Counted from the stretch's first letter, positions 16,216 to 24,364 are shown. The stretch: DNA of 24,999 nucleotides from Flavobacteriales bacterium UBA7690 (GCA_002482775.1 DLGQ01000081.1:1-24999); one strand, 5' to 3'. The notes: generated by a model from the sequence alone, not told the origin. Numbers and translations are program-made.

Positions 16216-16833
16216 ATGGCAGCGAAGAAAGAAGAAAGCACCGGCCTCATGAAGTTGCTGGAGCACCAACTGGAAGATCTCTACTACGTGGAGAAACAAC
16301 TGACCAAGGCACTTCCGAAGATGGCCAAGAAGGCCACCAACGAAGAACTGAGCGCGTGTTTCACGGAGCATTTGGCAGAGACCGAAACCCAGCTCAGCAG
16401 GCTGGAAGAGATCTTCGGGATCCTGGGGAAACCCGTGAAAGCGAAGAAGTGCCCGGCGATCGATGGCATCTTGGAAGAAGGCAAGGAGATCATGGAAGAG
16501 TTCGCCGATGATGCGGCACTCGATGCCGGACTGGTGAGCGCAGCACAGAAGGTGGAGCACTACGAGATCACCTCCTACGGCAGCATGAAAGCGTGGGCCG
16601 AGCAACTGGGCTTGGACGAGGTGGTGGGGCTGATCGAGGAGACCTTGGAAGAGGAGAAGGCCGCCGACGAGAAGCTCACCGGTATCGCCGAAGAAGTGGT
16701 GAACGTGGATGCCGACGAAGAGGAAGAAGCCGACGAAGAGGATGAGGAGGGAGGCACCACGACACAGAAGCGTGCTCCTGCCAAAGCGGCGAAGACCGCT
16801 GCGAAGAAACAAGGCACTCGTTCTGTGCGATGA
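16216..16833 (+). CDS. YciE/YciF ferritin-like (DUF892) protein with histone-like tail
   Basis: A 205-residue cytoplasmic protein. Residues about 8-160 match the DUF892 family of helical-bundle, di-iron-type stress proteins: LLEHQLEDLYYVEKQLTKAL, later FTEHLAETETQLSRLEEIF, AAQKVEHYEITSYGSM and IEETLEEEKAADEKLT. These supply the Glu and His positions of a ferritin-like metal site. Residues about 165-185 are a run of Asp and Glu, and the last 20 are Lys/Ala-rich (KRAPAKAAKTAAKKQGTRSV). The acidic-then-basic tail is beyond the usual family length of about 165. The family is linked to osmotic and oxidative stress in enteric bacteria. A hairpin 62 bases after the stop may terminate it. Confidence 0.92.
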   Translation: MAAKKEESTGLMKLLEHQLEDLYYVEKQLTKALPKMAKKATNEELSACFTEHLAETETQLSRLEEIFGILGKPVKAKKCPAIDGILEEGKEIMEEFADDAALDAGLVSAAQKVEHYEITSYGSMKAWAEQLGLDEVVGLIEETLEEEKAADEKLTGIAEEVVNVDADEEEEADEEDEEGGTTTQKRAPAKAAKTAAKKQGTRSVR

Positions 16834-17318
16834 TCCGCAGCTGAACATGAACGGTGCAACACCTCGCTTTCAGCAGGGCTTGTTCACCATGTGGCCAGCC
16901 CCGGCTCCCACGCAGCAATGCGGAGGATGCCGGGGCTGGACGCTCTGGAAGCTGGGCGTTAACGATCAACAACCTGGACAATTTGCGTGACCTTCCAGTG
17001 CTGTGTGATCGGGCACCGACCACGTTACGTTCCCGTGGTGGGTTCCTCTGATCGGTTCCAAGGGAATGTGCTTCGCCGCACACCGCATATGTGAACCGGC
17101 ATGTACTGCTCCTGCACCTCTCGCCCACGGCTTCCGAAAAGGGAGGGCCGCCGTGCAGCGGTATGGGAGGGTAGGGAGCGATCGTTCACATGCAACCAGT
17201 ATCCCCGATGTTCCGGTGAACCAAGTCCGAACTTCCATGGATGACCGTACCCCTGATCCAGCGCTGAGCGTGTGGATGTTCACCGATCCGATCGCCGTAT
17301 GTTCCCGTATGTCTGCCC
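16834..17318. other. 485-bp region with no supportable gene
   Basis: Reading frames here have no recognisable product. It holds the inverted repeat at 16895-16939 and a small hairpin (ACCACG at 17019-17024 with CGTGGT at 17034-17039). I see nothing else. Confidence 0.5.
16895..16939. repeat. Perfect 11-bp inverted repeat
   Basis: CCAGCCCCGGC (16895-16905) and GCCGGGGCTGG (16929-16939) are exact reverse complements separated by 23 bases. It lies 61 bases downstream of the ferritin-like gene and could be a terminator or processing signal. The stem is very GC-rich and has no T run. Confidence 0.6.
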
Positions 17319-17702
17319 ATGAGCACAGCGAATAGCCCCAAGCACGTGTCACACTTAGCAGTTCCCAAAACCCACATCCAACCGATCAACGGAGCGGATC
17401 ACGTCTTCGAGGTGCTTTCCCTGGCCGAGGCCATGCACGTGCATGCGCCCTGCGTCTTCGTGGCGTGCAGCTACATGCACACCGCCGATGGTATGGCACC
17501 AGTGGACCATTACCTGAGCCACACCACCCACCTGGCCCGCACCCTGGCCGACCCGCACCTCTTCGTGTGCCTCAACACCCACGGGGTCACCCACATCCGC
17601 TTCTGGCGCGAAGCGCTCGCCACACGCCGCAAAGAGATGGTCGAAGGCATGCCCCAATGCAAGGGCGCGTGCAACCAGCAGTTGCAGCAGGCATCGCGCT
17701 AG
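17319..17702 (+). CDS. Hypothetical His-rich protein, 127 aa
   Basis: I do not recognise this protein. It has many His residues (AMHVHAPCVFVACSYMHT, then HYLSHTTHLART) and several Cys, including CKGAC near the end, suggestive of metal binding. It has no signal peptide or membrane helix. An antisense frame overlaps it, but the + frame has a better start (ATG at 17319) and hydrophobic, strand-like core segments (HAPCVFVACSYM, ADPHLFVCLNTHGVTHIRFW). Coding status is likely but not certain; codon choice fits. Confidence 0.55.
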   Translation: MSTANSPKHVSHLAVPKTHIQPINGADHVFEVLSLAEAMHVHAPCVFVACSYMHTADGMAPVDHYLSHTTHLARTLADPHLFVCLNTHGVTHIRFWREALATRRKEMVEGMPQCKGACNQQLQQASR

Positions 17703-17993
17703 ATGATGGATGCTCCGTAGGTATCCAAGTGCTGTTCCCGGGCGGGGATCAGATGAAATGACCCATCCGCAAGTGCACCTTGTTCTCCGTGGTATCCAGC
17801 CCACGCTGCGCTTAGCCTGCGGCTACTCGCAACAACCCACAACGTGGTACCTACTGCTACCGCCATCAGATCGTATCAGGTCGTAGCCACAGGCTCCGAC
17901 CAGATGGGGTATTGTGCCTGCGCTAGGAACTTCCGATGTCGTCGCGCATCACCGGACGCAAGGGCTCACTGCCATCGTTGCCGCGCGAGGCCA

Positions 17994-19052
17994 TCAATGC
18001 AACACCGCGAAACGCGCGGACGGTGCCAGTTGCTTGCCTTGGTGCAGTGCCTGGAACAGATGCATACCTGCAGGCAGTTCTGCCGTTGCTATCAACAGCG
18101 GACCTTCCATAGGCAAGAAGCCGCTTCGCAACGTGCGTCCCTGAACATCCACGATGCGCCAAGTAGGACCGCTTGCTGGCAGCCCGCCCCATTGCACGGT
18201 GAGCACTTCGCCTGCGTGATCCACATGCACGGTCCAGGGAAGCACCTCATTCCCTGCTTCAACCCCGGTGACGATATAAGTGAAGGGCTCCGAAGGCCGG
18301 TCGCATTCACCAGCAGGCAATGCGCGTACGGTATAGTCGCCGCCCACGGTAGGCTCTATGCAACCCGTGTTGAGGCCCGGGATCACGGTGCCGTTCAAGG
18401 ACCACTCATACACTTCGGCGACAACGTTCGCACAGAGCCCCCCGAACAAGGTGGTGAGCGTGGGCTGCACCGATGGCTCGAAGATCATGTACACGTCCAG
18501 GTCGAGCCCGGTGAGCAGGTGAGGGCACACGTCCGGTGCGGCATGCGCGTAATAGCTGCCGGTGCTGGTGATGGTGAGCGTAGGAGAGGTGGCCCCGGGG
18601 ATCACCGCGCCGTCCTGGAACCACGTGATGTTCGCGCGGTAGGGCGCGCCGAGCGTGAGTTCCACCGTATCCCCCGAGCAGTACAAGGGCGTGCCGTCGG
18701 GTTCAACGTCATAGGGCGCATCGCCGGTGGCGAATACGCTGGGTGCTATGAACGCCCACCCGTCTATGTGCGTGCTGTCGCTATGCGCTGTGCAACCGCC
18801 CAGCGATACTTCCACACTGTAGTCATAGGTCACGCTGGAATAGTAGTCCACCACAAGGCTCTGCGCGTTGGCACCGGGAATGGGTTGCCCGTCCTTGTAC
18901 CACTGATAGTTATCGTACTCCTGGGTGGTTAGCGTGTCCGTGGTCAGTGGACACATGAGCAGGTCCGGTGGATCGATGGTGGGGGTGAATGGGCATTGGG
19001 CCTTAAGCTGCAGAGCAGCGATGAGCGCGATCAGGGAAAGTAGGGTTCGCAT
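17994..19052 (-). CDS. Secreted Ig-like repeat protein with degenerate T9SS-type C-terminus
   Basis: A 352-residue exported protein. The ATG at 19052 gives a signal peptide (MRTLLSLIALIAALQLKA). At least two Ig-like repeats of the type common in Bacteroidota surface proteins follow: YQWYKDGQPIPGANAQSLVV, and ITWFQDGAVIPGATSPTLTI, with a third degenerate copy (YEWSLNGTVIPGLNTGCIE). These have W..dG..ipGA motifs. The last 70 residues (WRIVDVQGRTLRSGFL, then LPAGMHLFQALHQGK) resemble the second half of a type A sorting domain, though the initial PNP motif is missing. Probably a surface or secreted binding protein. Confidence 0.78.
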   Translation of the reverse strand: MRTLLSLIALIAALQLKAQCPFTPTIDPPDLLMCPLTTDTLTTQEYDNYQWYKDGQPIPGANAQSLVVDYYSSVTYDYSVEVSLGGCTAHSDSTHIDGWAFIAPSVFATGDAPYDVEPDGTPLYCSGDTVELTLGAPYRANITWFQDGAVIPGATSPTLTITSTGSYYAHAAPDVCPHLLTGLDLDVYMIFEPSVQPTLTTLFGGLCANVVAEVYEWSLNGTVIPGLNTGCIEPTVGGDYTVRALPAGECDRPSEPFTYIVTGVEAGNEVLPWTVHVDHAGEVLTVQWGGLPASGPTWRIVDVQGRTLRSGFLPMEGPLLIATAELPAGMHLFQALHQGKQLAPSARFAVLH

Positions 19053-19639
19053 GGTCGTTTGGTTGGTGTTCTCGGTGTCTCTGACGGTGAAGCCCATCAA
19101 GAAGTAACAGCGGATCCGCTGGTGGCCGCGGGCCTGCGCAAAAGTCAACAGGTGAGGCCACCCCACTGCTTGATCCGCATCAATAAGCATCCATGGTCTT
19201 CGGTCCCCTGAACCTTGGTGGGATCACGCGAAGAGGACCATGCCCACATGAAGGCACCGGGTCTCCGAAGCCGGAAGACCGATGCGCAGGTTCGGGAGGA
19301 TACCTGTGTGGGTCTAGAGGTTCAGCTGGACAACCGGCGCAGGTCCAAGAACGGCGGTCGTTACTCCTCGGTTTCTTCGTTCCGTTCCAGGCAATGGCCG
19401 CGGTTATGATCCGCCTGTAAACGGGTGGATCTCTGGACGCCATGATCTTTCGGAGCATGATCCTGAGCGAGGAGATAGAACTGGCCAACAAAGTCTCCGC
19501 AGTGTGGACAAGTGCTCGCGTGATAGATCTCGCGGCGGGTGCGACTATGATGGTCCAAGATCAGTACACCAGTTTCTCGGGCGACGTGGATCCCTTTCGC
19601 GCTGAACTTATTCGGGCAAGTACATATGGTCGAAGTGGA
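19053..19639. other. 587-bp region without an intact gene
   Basis: Several long frames exist on both strands but none has a recognisable domain. On the - strand the frame that carries the dihydroorotase remnant stays open to 19361 and contains a DHAPKD-like string, which could be further decayed enzyme sequence. No promoter or RNA gene is evident. Confidence 0.4.
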
Positions 19640-19876
19640 TCCCTTGGCTCCAAGGCGGCACGCGTGTATGCTCCCCATGATCATGCCCGTGAGGTCGGGG
19701 GCGTTGGGGAAGACCAACACCGGGGTGTGGCCCATGCCGCTGCTGTATTGCAGGGCCAGCTGCATCAGGCGGCAATTGCGGATGGGGCGCTGGTCATCGG
19801 TGAACGCCACGGCACCGGCCTGTTGATGGAGAAGCCGTAGCGCTGCCGACGGATCACCAAGCTCTACTTTCGCACG
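19640..19876 (-). pseudogene. pyrC: Dihydroorotase (pyrC-type) remnant
   Basis: The - strand translation contains AGAVAFTDDQRPIRN, then LMQLALQYS, then VLVFPNAPDLTGMIMGS and CRLGAKG. This matches from memory the middle of bacterial dihydroorotases (GAVAFTDD.RP.Q.., LM..ALQY, and a conserved segment ending in LGLKG or LGLPG before the AEE motif). Both ends are missing: the upstream part would run into the Rrf2 gene on the other strand, and after LGAKG the expected AEELMVARD is not present. The conserved piece is about 75 residues of an enzyme of more than 400. I infer a decayed, non-functional pyrimidine-synthesis gene or a recombination leftover. There may be further eroded parts to 19361. 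Confidence 0.6.
19865..19872 (+). promoter_or_regulatory. -7-like box of the Rrf2 regulator gene
   Basis: TACTTTCG differs from TAnnTTTG at one position and ends four bases before the ATG at 19877, so transcription would start at or next to the start codon. This would make the regulator mRNA nearly leaderless. No clear -33 box. Confidence 0.35.
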
Positions 19877-20311
19877 ATGTTCTCCAAGGCCTGCCAGTAT
19901 GCCATCCGCGCCACGGTCCTCATTGCCATGGAGGGTCGTAACGGGCGCCGGATGAGCCTTGTGGATATCGCACAAAGCACGGGATCACCGCCCGCGTTCA
20001 CCGCGAAGGTGCTGCAACAGCTGGCCCGCGCTGGGATCCTGGATTCCACAAAAGGCCCCAACGGCGGCTTCGACCTGACACCTGCCAAAGCCCGGAAGGT
20101 GAAGTTGAGCATGGTGGTGAAGGCCATCGACGGCGACGATGTGTACAAGGGCTGCGGAATGGGGCTTCCCCAGTGCAATGCCAAGAAACCCTGCCCACTC
20201 CACGATCATTTCCAACAGGTGCGGGATGATCTTCGGCGCATGCTGGAGGGCACCGATATGCATACGCTATCGCTCGGGCTGGATGCGGGAACCACCTATC
20301 TGAAGCGCTGA
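19877..20311 (+). CDS. Rrf2-family transcriptional regulator with putative Fe-S cluster
   Basis: A 144-residue winged-helix regulator. The opening FSKACQYAIRATVLIAM and the helix-turn-helix MSLVDIAQSTGSPPAFTAKV with LQQLARAGILDSTKGPNGGF are typical of Rrf2 proteins. Cys93, Cys100 and Cys106 (GCGMGLPQCNAKKPC) fall where IscR and NsrR bind a [2Fe-2S] or [4Fe-4S] cluster (C-x6-C-x5-C here). This points to sensing NO, O2 or Fe-S status. It lies immediately upstream of the oxidase operon in the same direction; a dyad at 20371-20408 between them is a probable target. The exact class (NsrR-like or IscR-like) cannot be set by eye. Confidence 0.9.
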   Translation: MFSKACQYAIRATVLIAMEGRNGRRMSLVDIAQSTGSPPAFTAKVLQQLARAGILDSTKGPNGGFDLTPAKARKVKLSMVVKAIDGDDVYKGCGMGLPQCNAKKPCPLHDHFQQVRDDLRRMLEGTDMHTLSLGLDAGTTYLKR

Positions 20312-20370
20312 GGCGGCCACTACCTTTTCTGGCCTTGATCGGGAAGTCACGGATGCGCTTGTTCGTGAGC

Positions 20371-20408
20371 GTCAAGTCTAATTCGGATAAAACTATCCTA
20401 AATTTGAC
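20371..20408 (+). promoter_or_regulatory. Dyad operator overlapping promoter of the oxidase operon
   Basis: The core is GGATA (20385-20389), four bases, then TATCC (20394-20398), flanked by AATT on the left and AAATT on the right; outer GTCAA (20371-20375) and TTGAC (20404-20408) are also complementary. TAAATTTG at 20399-20406 fits the -7 consensus TAnnTTTG exactly, and the ccoN ATG is 20 bases further on. A protein bound to the dyad would cover the promoter. The spot is AT-rich in a GC-rich window. I see no good -33 box. Rrf2 binding is inferred from position. Confidence 0.65.
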
Positions 20409-20426
20409 CCGACCATTCGATCACAC

Positions 20427-22148
20427 ATGTTCCTTCTCTCCATCGGTAGCGGCATCTTCACACAACCCGGCGTTGTGGGCACGTTGGTGCTCCTGGGCAT
20501 CGTACTCTTCATCGGCTCGCTCCTGATCGCCGCTCGTGTACAAGTGCTCATCAAGCGGATCAAGGCGGGCCAGACCTCTGCCTTGGAGGTGTCGGACGAC
20601 GACCTGTTGGCCATGGACACGGCTGTGCTCACCGCTCCGCTCGCGCGACGTAGAGCTGCTTTGCTGTTCAGGTTACGCGGGGATGAACTGGGCGGAAGAG
20701 AGGAGGCGTTCGACGACAAGGCCTTGATCAGTCGGTCCACGAGCGAACCGGACAATCCGCTGGTGGAGGAGAAGATCTACTCGCGCACCACGTTAGCGGT
20801 GCCGCAGGCCCTGCAGAAGGTGGTGCTTTGGTACCTGGGCGCGGCCACCTTTTGGCTGGTGTTCGGCACCTTGGTGGGGCAGTACCTGGGCATGAAGTTC
20901 GTGTGGCCCGACATGGACGAGGTGGCGTGGCTCTCCTTCGGAAGATTACGGCCCGTTCATACCAACACCGTTTTCTGGGGGTGGGCTTCGCTGGCCATGA
21001 TCGGGCTGGGGTATTTCGTCATCGCCCGCACCTCTTCCACGGTCATCCACAGTTACAAGCGCGCCTGGTGGGCGTGGGGGCTGATCAACGCCTCCGTGTT
21101 GATCGGCAACATCTGCTTGATGGCTGGGATCAACAACGGGGGGGGAGAGTACCGCGAATACATCTGGCCGGTGGCGCTGCTCTTCGCCCTTGGTCTCATC
21201 CTCACCTTCCGCAACTTCTACGCTACCGTGAAGCGGCGCAGGATCGCTGAGATCTATGTGAGCAACTGGTACATCCTGGCAGCATTGGTATGGACCATCG
21301 TACTGGCCACCATCGGCTACCTGCCGTGGTACCAGAACGGCTTGGGCGAGACCATCATCCAAGGCTACTATATGCACCAAGGCGTGGGCATGTGGTTCAT
21401 GACCTTCACGCTGGGCCTCATCTACTACTATCTGCCCGCGTCGCTCAACAAGCCCATCTATTCCTACTCGCTGGGTGTGCTGGCCTTTTGGACACAGATG
21501 CTCTTCTACACGCTGATCGGCACCCACCACTTCGTGTTCTCGCCCTTGCCTTGGTGGCTGCAAACGGTGGCTATCGTCTTCAGTGTGGGCATGTTCATTC
21601 CGGTCATTGCCGGCACCACCAACTTCCTGATGACCATGCGCGGCAGTTGGAGCGCCATCGGCAAGAGCTACGTGCTGCCCTTCTTCCTGGTGGGCGTTGT
21701 CTACTACTTCGTGGGTAGCACCCAAGGAAGTTTCCAAGCGTTCCGCTTCACCAACCACGTGTGGCATTTCACGGATTTCAACGTGGCGCATTCGCACATG
21801 ACCATGTACGGCATCATCACCTTCATCCTTTGGGCGTGCGTGTATGCCTTGTTGCCCAAGATGACCGGTCGCGAACCCTCCCAGGTGCTCGTGGGTGCGC
21901 ACTTCTGGCTGGCCTTCGTGGGCCTTTTCGCCTACACCGTCTCGTTGATGGCCGGTGGAACGGTGAAGGGCATGGATTGGATCGCGGGCAAACCCTTCAT
22001 CGAAACGGTGGTCAACACGCGCGGTTACTGGACTTGGCGCGCCATCGGCGGTTCGCTCATGTTCGTCTCGCATCTCCTTTTCGCTTGGAATTTCTACACC
22101 ATGGCGCGCCGATCACCTGTCCCTGCAACGCTGCCCCAACCTGTTTGA
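20427..22148 (+). CDS. ccoN: cbb3-type cytochrome oxidase subunit I (CcoN-like)
   Basis: A 573-residue integral membrane haem-copper subunit that reduces O2 and pumps protons. His168 (RLRPVHTN) and the pair His445/His447 (NVAHSHM) are at haem b / b3 positions. The CuB ligands are His307 (YYMHQGVG) and His357/His358 (GTHHF). Tyr351 lies six residues before His357, where CcoN has its cross-linked Tyr. The Glu four residues after the first CuB His found in NO reductases is absent (Gly311). An N-terminal stretch of about 120 residues with one extra transmembrane segment (about 15-36) and a charged soluble part precedes the usual start. No ccoO fusion; next gene begins 3 bases after the stop. Confidence 0.92.
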   Translation: MFLLSIGSGIFTQPGVVGTLVLLGIVLFIGSLLIAARVQVLIKRIKAGQTSALEVSDDDLLAMDTAVLTAPLARRRAALLFRLRGDELGGREEAFDDKALISRSTSEPDNPLVEEKIYSRTTLAVPQALQKVVLWYLGAATFWLVFGTLVGQYLGMKFVWPDMDEVAWLSFGRLRPVHTNTVFWGWASLAMIGLGYFVIARTSSTVIHSYKRAWWAWGLINASVLIGNICLMAGINNGGGEYREYIWPVALLFALGLILTFRNFYATVKRRRIAEIYVSNWYILAALVWTIVLATIGYLPWYQNGLGETIIQGYYMHQGVGMWFMTFTLGLIYYYLPASLNKPIYSYSLGVLAFWTQMLFYTLIGTHHFVFSPLPWWLQTVAIVFSVGMFIPVIAGTTNFLMTMRGSWSAIGKSYVLPFFLVGVVYYFVGSTQGSFQAFRFTNHVWHFTDFNVAHSHMTMYGIITFILWACVYALLPKMTGREPSQVLVGAHFWLAFVGLFAYTVSLMAGGTVKGMDWIAGKPFIETVVNTRGYWTWRAIGGSLMFVSHLLFAWNFYTMARRSPVPATLPQPV

Positions 22149-22151
22149 GCC

Positions 22152-23168
22152 ATGATCAACTTCCACAAGGATCACGCGAACCTGGTGAACGTAGCCCTGC
22201 TGGTCTTCGTGCTGCTAAGCACCGGGATCGCCGTGGTGCCTGCGGACACCATGCAGCACAATGAGCCGTTGCCGGGCATGCCGGTGATGACAGAGGCGCA
22301 ACGGCGCGGCCTCGCCATCTATGTTTCCGAAGGCTGCGTGGCCTGCCACACCCAACAAGTACGCAACATCGAAATGGACCGTGTTTGGGGATCACGTCCT
22401 TCCATCCCCAGCGACTACCACTACAGCAAGCAGCGCATGAACGTGTGGCAACAATCGCCCTCGTTGCTCGGGAGCGAACGCACCGGACCGGACCTCACCA
22501 GCATCGGCCAACGGCAGCCGGGCGAGCAGTGGCACTTGTTGCACTTGTACGATCCGCGCATGGTGGTGAAAGGCTCCATCATGCCGCGTTACCCTTGGTT
22601 GTTCCAGGAAGTGGATTCCGTGGCGTCGATCGGCCAGGTGGTGGTGCCTGTGCCTGCTGATCGCTTGAAGGATCCGAAGAGCAAGGTGATCGCCACTCGA
22701 GCGGCCAACGATCTGGTGGCTTACCTCATTTCCCTCGAACAAACACCTTTACCCGAAGGCACGCCACCTGCCGTGTTCCTGCCATCTCCCGGCGCGAAGG
22801 GTGAGGCTGTCGCCCTCACCACACCCGATGCCTTGCCCGATGGCAGTGCCATCTTCTCGCAAACGTGCGCGGCATGCCACCAAGCCGACGCCAAAGGACT
22901 GGCCGGTGCATTCCCACCGCTTATGGGTAGCAGCATCGTGAACAACGAGGATCCCACACAGATGATCACCATCGTGCTGGGTGGCTACGACGCCCGCGCC
23001 GAGTTCGGTGTGATGCCCGCGCAGGCCGAGATGCTCACCGATGCGCAGATCGCCGCAGTGGTGAACCATGTCCGTTCCAGCTTCGGCAACGAAGCACCGC
23101 CCACCACCGCCGAGGCTGTGAAAGCCGTGCGATCCACCGTGGCACCAGGAACCGCATTGCAACCATGA
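22152..23168 (+). CDS. ccoO: CcoO-like cytochrome c with a second c-type domain
   Basis: A 338-residue dihaem protein for electron entry to the oxidase. It has one N-terminal membrane anchor (about 10-30). The first haem site is CVACH (Cys62, Cys65, His66), with the CcoO-type context EGCVACHTQQVRN, GSERTGPDLTSIG and MPRYPWLF (Met144 as likely axial ligand). After a linker at about 195-230 comes a second domain with CAACH (Cys239, Cys242, His243) and a likely axial Met288 (FGVMPA), similar to the cytochrome domains of CcoP. It may therefore do the work of both CcoO and CcoP. Its stop overlaps the next start (ATGA). Confidence 0.88.
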   Translation: MINFHKDHANLVNVALLVFVLLSTGIAVVPADTMQHNEPLPGMPVMTEAQRRGLAIYVSEGCVACHTQQVRNIEMDRVWGSRPSIPSDYHYSKQRMNVWQQSPSLLGSERTGPDLTSIGQRQPGEQWHLLHLYDPRMVVKGSIMPRYPWLFQEVDSVASIGQVVVPVPADRLKDPKSKVIATRAANDLVAYLISLEQTPLPEGTPPAVFLPSPGAKGEAVALTTPDALPDGSAIFSQTCAACHQADAKGLAGAFPPLMGSSIVNNEDPTQMITIVLGGYDARAEFGVMPAQAEMLTDAQIAAVVNHVRSSFGNEAPPTTAEAVKAVRSTVAPGTALQP

Positions 23169-23437
23169 GGATGCTCGCGCTCCTTCTCCTCGCGTTGTCC
23201 GCCATGCCTGCATGGGCGTGTGATGCCTGCCAGAAACAACAGCCGAAGGTCTTGCAGGGCATTACCCACGGTACCGGTCCGCAAAGCGAATGGGATATGC
23301 CCATCATCTGGGTATCGGCCATCATCGTGTTGATCACCTTGGCGTTCGCGGTGAAGTACCTGGTACGTCCCGGCGAGAGCGCCCCCGACCACATCAAACG
23401 CACTGCGTTACGCAATACCGAACTTACCCATGGCTGA
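23165..23437 (+). CDS. Small membrane protein of the oxidase operon (signal peptide, CDACQKQQP, one TM)
   Basis: A 90-residue protein. It begins with a signal peptide (MRMLALLLLALSAMPAWA) followed at the mature N-terminus by CDACQKQQPKVLQGITHGTG, which gives two Cys in C-x2-C arrangement facing the periplasm. A transmembrane helix follows (IIWVSAIIVLITLAFAVKYL, about 48-67) and a short cytoplasmic tail (RPGESAPDHIKR). I recall similar CD.CQKQQP..L.GITHG proteins next to cytochrome oxidase genes in Bacteroidota, without assigned function. Roles as an assembly or small stabilising subunit (CcoQ/H-like) are possible. The gene overlaps both neighbours. Confidence 0.75.
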   Translation: MRMLALLLLALSAMPAWACDACQKQQPKVLQGITHGTGPQSEWDMPIIWVSAIIVLITLAFAVKYLVRPGESAPDHIKRTALRNTELTHG

Positions 23438-23840
23438 GGATCGCCACATCAAACTCTTCCTCGATGACGATCCTGCACCGTTCGCGGAGTTCGCTCCACC
23501 GGTGAAGTTCCTCTTCGACACCACCAAATTGCCCGATGGCCCACACACACTGCGCATCGTGGCCCGCAGCACCAACGGTGTGGAAGGGCTACGCACCATC
23601 CCCTTCGAGGTGCGCAACGGACCATCCATCACCGTGCTGGGGTTGAAACCCGGTGAAGTGGTGGAGGACCGTATCCCCATCACCATCAACGCCTATGGCA
23701 GCGAGCGCAAGGATGTGTTCCTGATCACGGGATCGGAGACACCGAAGGCCATTCCCGCTTGGGTATGGGTGCTGCTGATCGCCTTCATCGGCTTCGCTGC
23801 GTTCTATTTCACCTTGTATTGGGAACCCTTGATACCATGA
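23430..23840 (+). CDS. Ig-like domain protein with C-terminal membrane anchor, oxidase operon
   Basis: A 136-residue protein. Residues about 5-110 look beta-sandwich-like (DDPAPFAEFAPPVKFLFDT, then LPDGPHTLRIVARSTNG, then IPFEVRNGPSITVLGLKPGE); the phrase with LPDGPHTLRI is typical of Ig-like, Bacteroidota Big or carbohydrate-module-like folds. A single membrane helix is at about 108-130 (AWVWVLLIAFIGFAAFYFTL). It has no signal peptide, so the domain orientation is uncertain. There are no haem-binding motifs. It overlaps the preceding gene by 8 bases and the globin gene by 4, so it belongs to the same operon and may be an accessory subunit. Confidence 0.7.
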   Translation: MAEDRHIKLFLDDDPAPFAEFAPPVKFLFDTTKLPDGPHTLRIVARSTNGVEGLRTIPFEVRNGPSITVLGLKPGEVVEDRIPITINAYGSERKDVFLITGSETPKAIPAWVWVLLIAFIGFAAFYFTLYWEPLIP

Positions 23841-24232
23841 GCGAACGACCGGATATCTCCACACCAGAACACATCCGCCAACTCGTGGATGCCTTCTATG
23901 GCAAGGTGCGCGTGGACCCGATGCTTGGCGGCATCTTCAATGGTGTGATCCAAGACCGCTGGCCCGAACACCTCGCCAAGATGTACACCTTCTGGGGTAC
24001 GGTGCTGATCGGTGAGCAGAGTTACCAAGGCGCGCCATTCCGTCCGCATAAGGACCTGCCGGTGCAACAGGAGCACTTCGATCGCTGGCTGGTTTTGTTC
24101 CGAAGTACCGTGGGCGGATCGTTCCAAGGGCCGGTAGCAGAACTTGCATTGACCAATGCCGAACGCATGGCGGCGATGTTCATGGAGCGGATCGGTTTCT
24201 ACCGCGACCACCCCGAGCGCTTCATCCAATAG
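23837..24232 (+). CDS. Group III truncated haemoglobin
   Basis: A 131-residue cytoplasmic globin. The segments IRQLVDAFYGKVRVDPMLG, WPEHLAKMYTFWGTVLIGE and PFRPHKDLPVQQEHFDRWLV are typical of group III truncated globins. His71 (in RPHKDL) is the likely proximal haem ligand, and Trp84 (FDRW) matches the conserved Trp of groups II and III. Proteins of this group bind O2 and NO and in Campylobacter help with NO stress. Translation is coupled to the upstream gene by an ATGA overlap, so the globin is made with the oxidase. This supports NO or low-O2 control of the operon. Confidence 0.93.
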   Translation: MSERPDISTPEHIRQLVDAFYGKVRVDPMLGGIFNGVIQDRWPEHLAKMYTFWGTVLIGEQSYQGAPFRPHKDLPVQQEHFDRWLVLFRSTVGGSFQGPVAELALTNAERMAAMFMERIGFYRDHPERFIQ

Positions 24233-24364
24233 CACGCCGATGATCACCCCCCAACGAACGTCCGATCGGATCATGGGCCGCCGCCAATGCACGGGCCGCA
24301 GACCTGCACTTCGCACGCCGCTGAGGCCAAGTAGAGTTCGCCTAGGACCTGTAGCATACCGTGC

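Noticed and set aside
20946..22073. 375-codon frame antisense to ccoN
   Set aside because: The composition is His/Asp/Arg-rich without domains, as expected for the complement of a GC-rich membrane protein gene.
20427..22148. Subunit I as an NO reductase (because of the NO-linked neighbours)
   Set aside because: The Glu after the first CuB His is Gly, and the Tyr six residues before the His pair is retained, as in oxygen-reducing CcoN.
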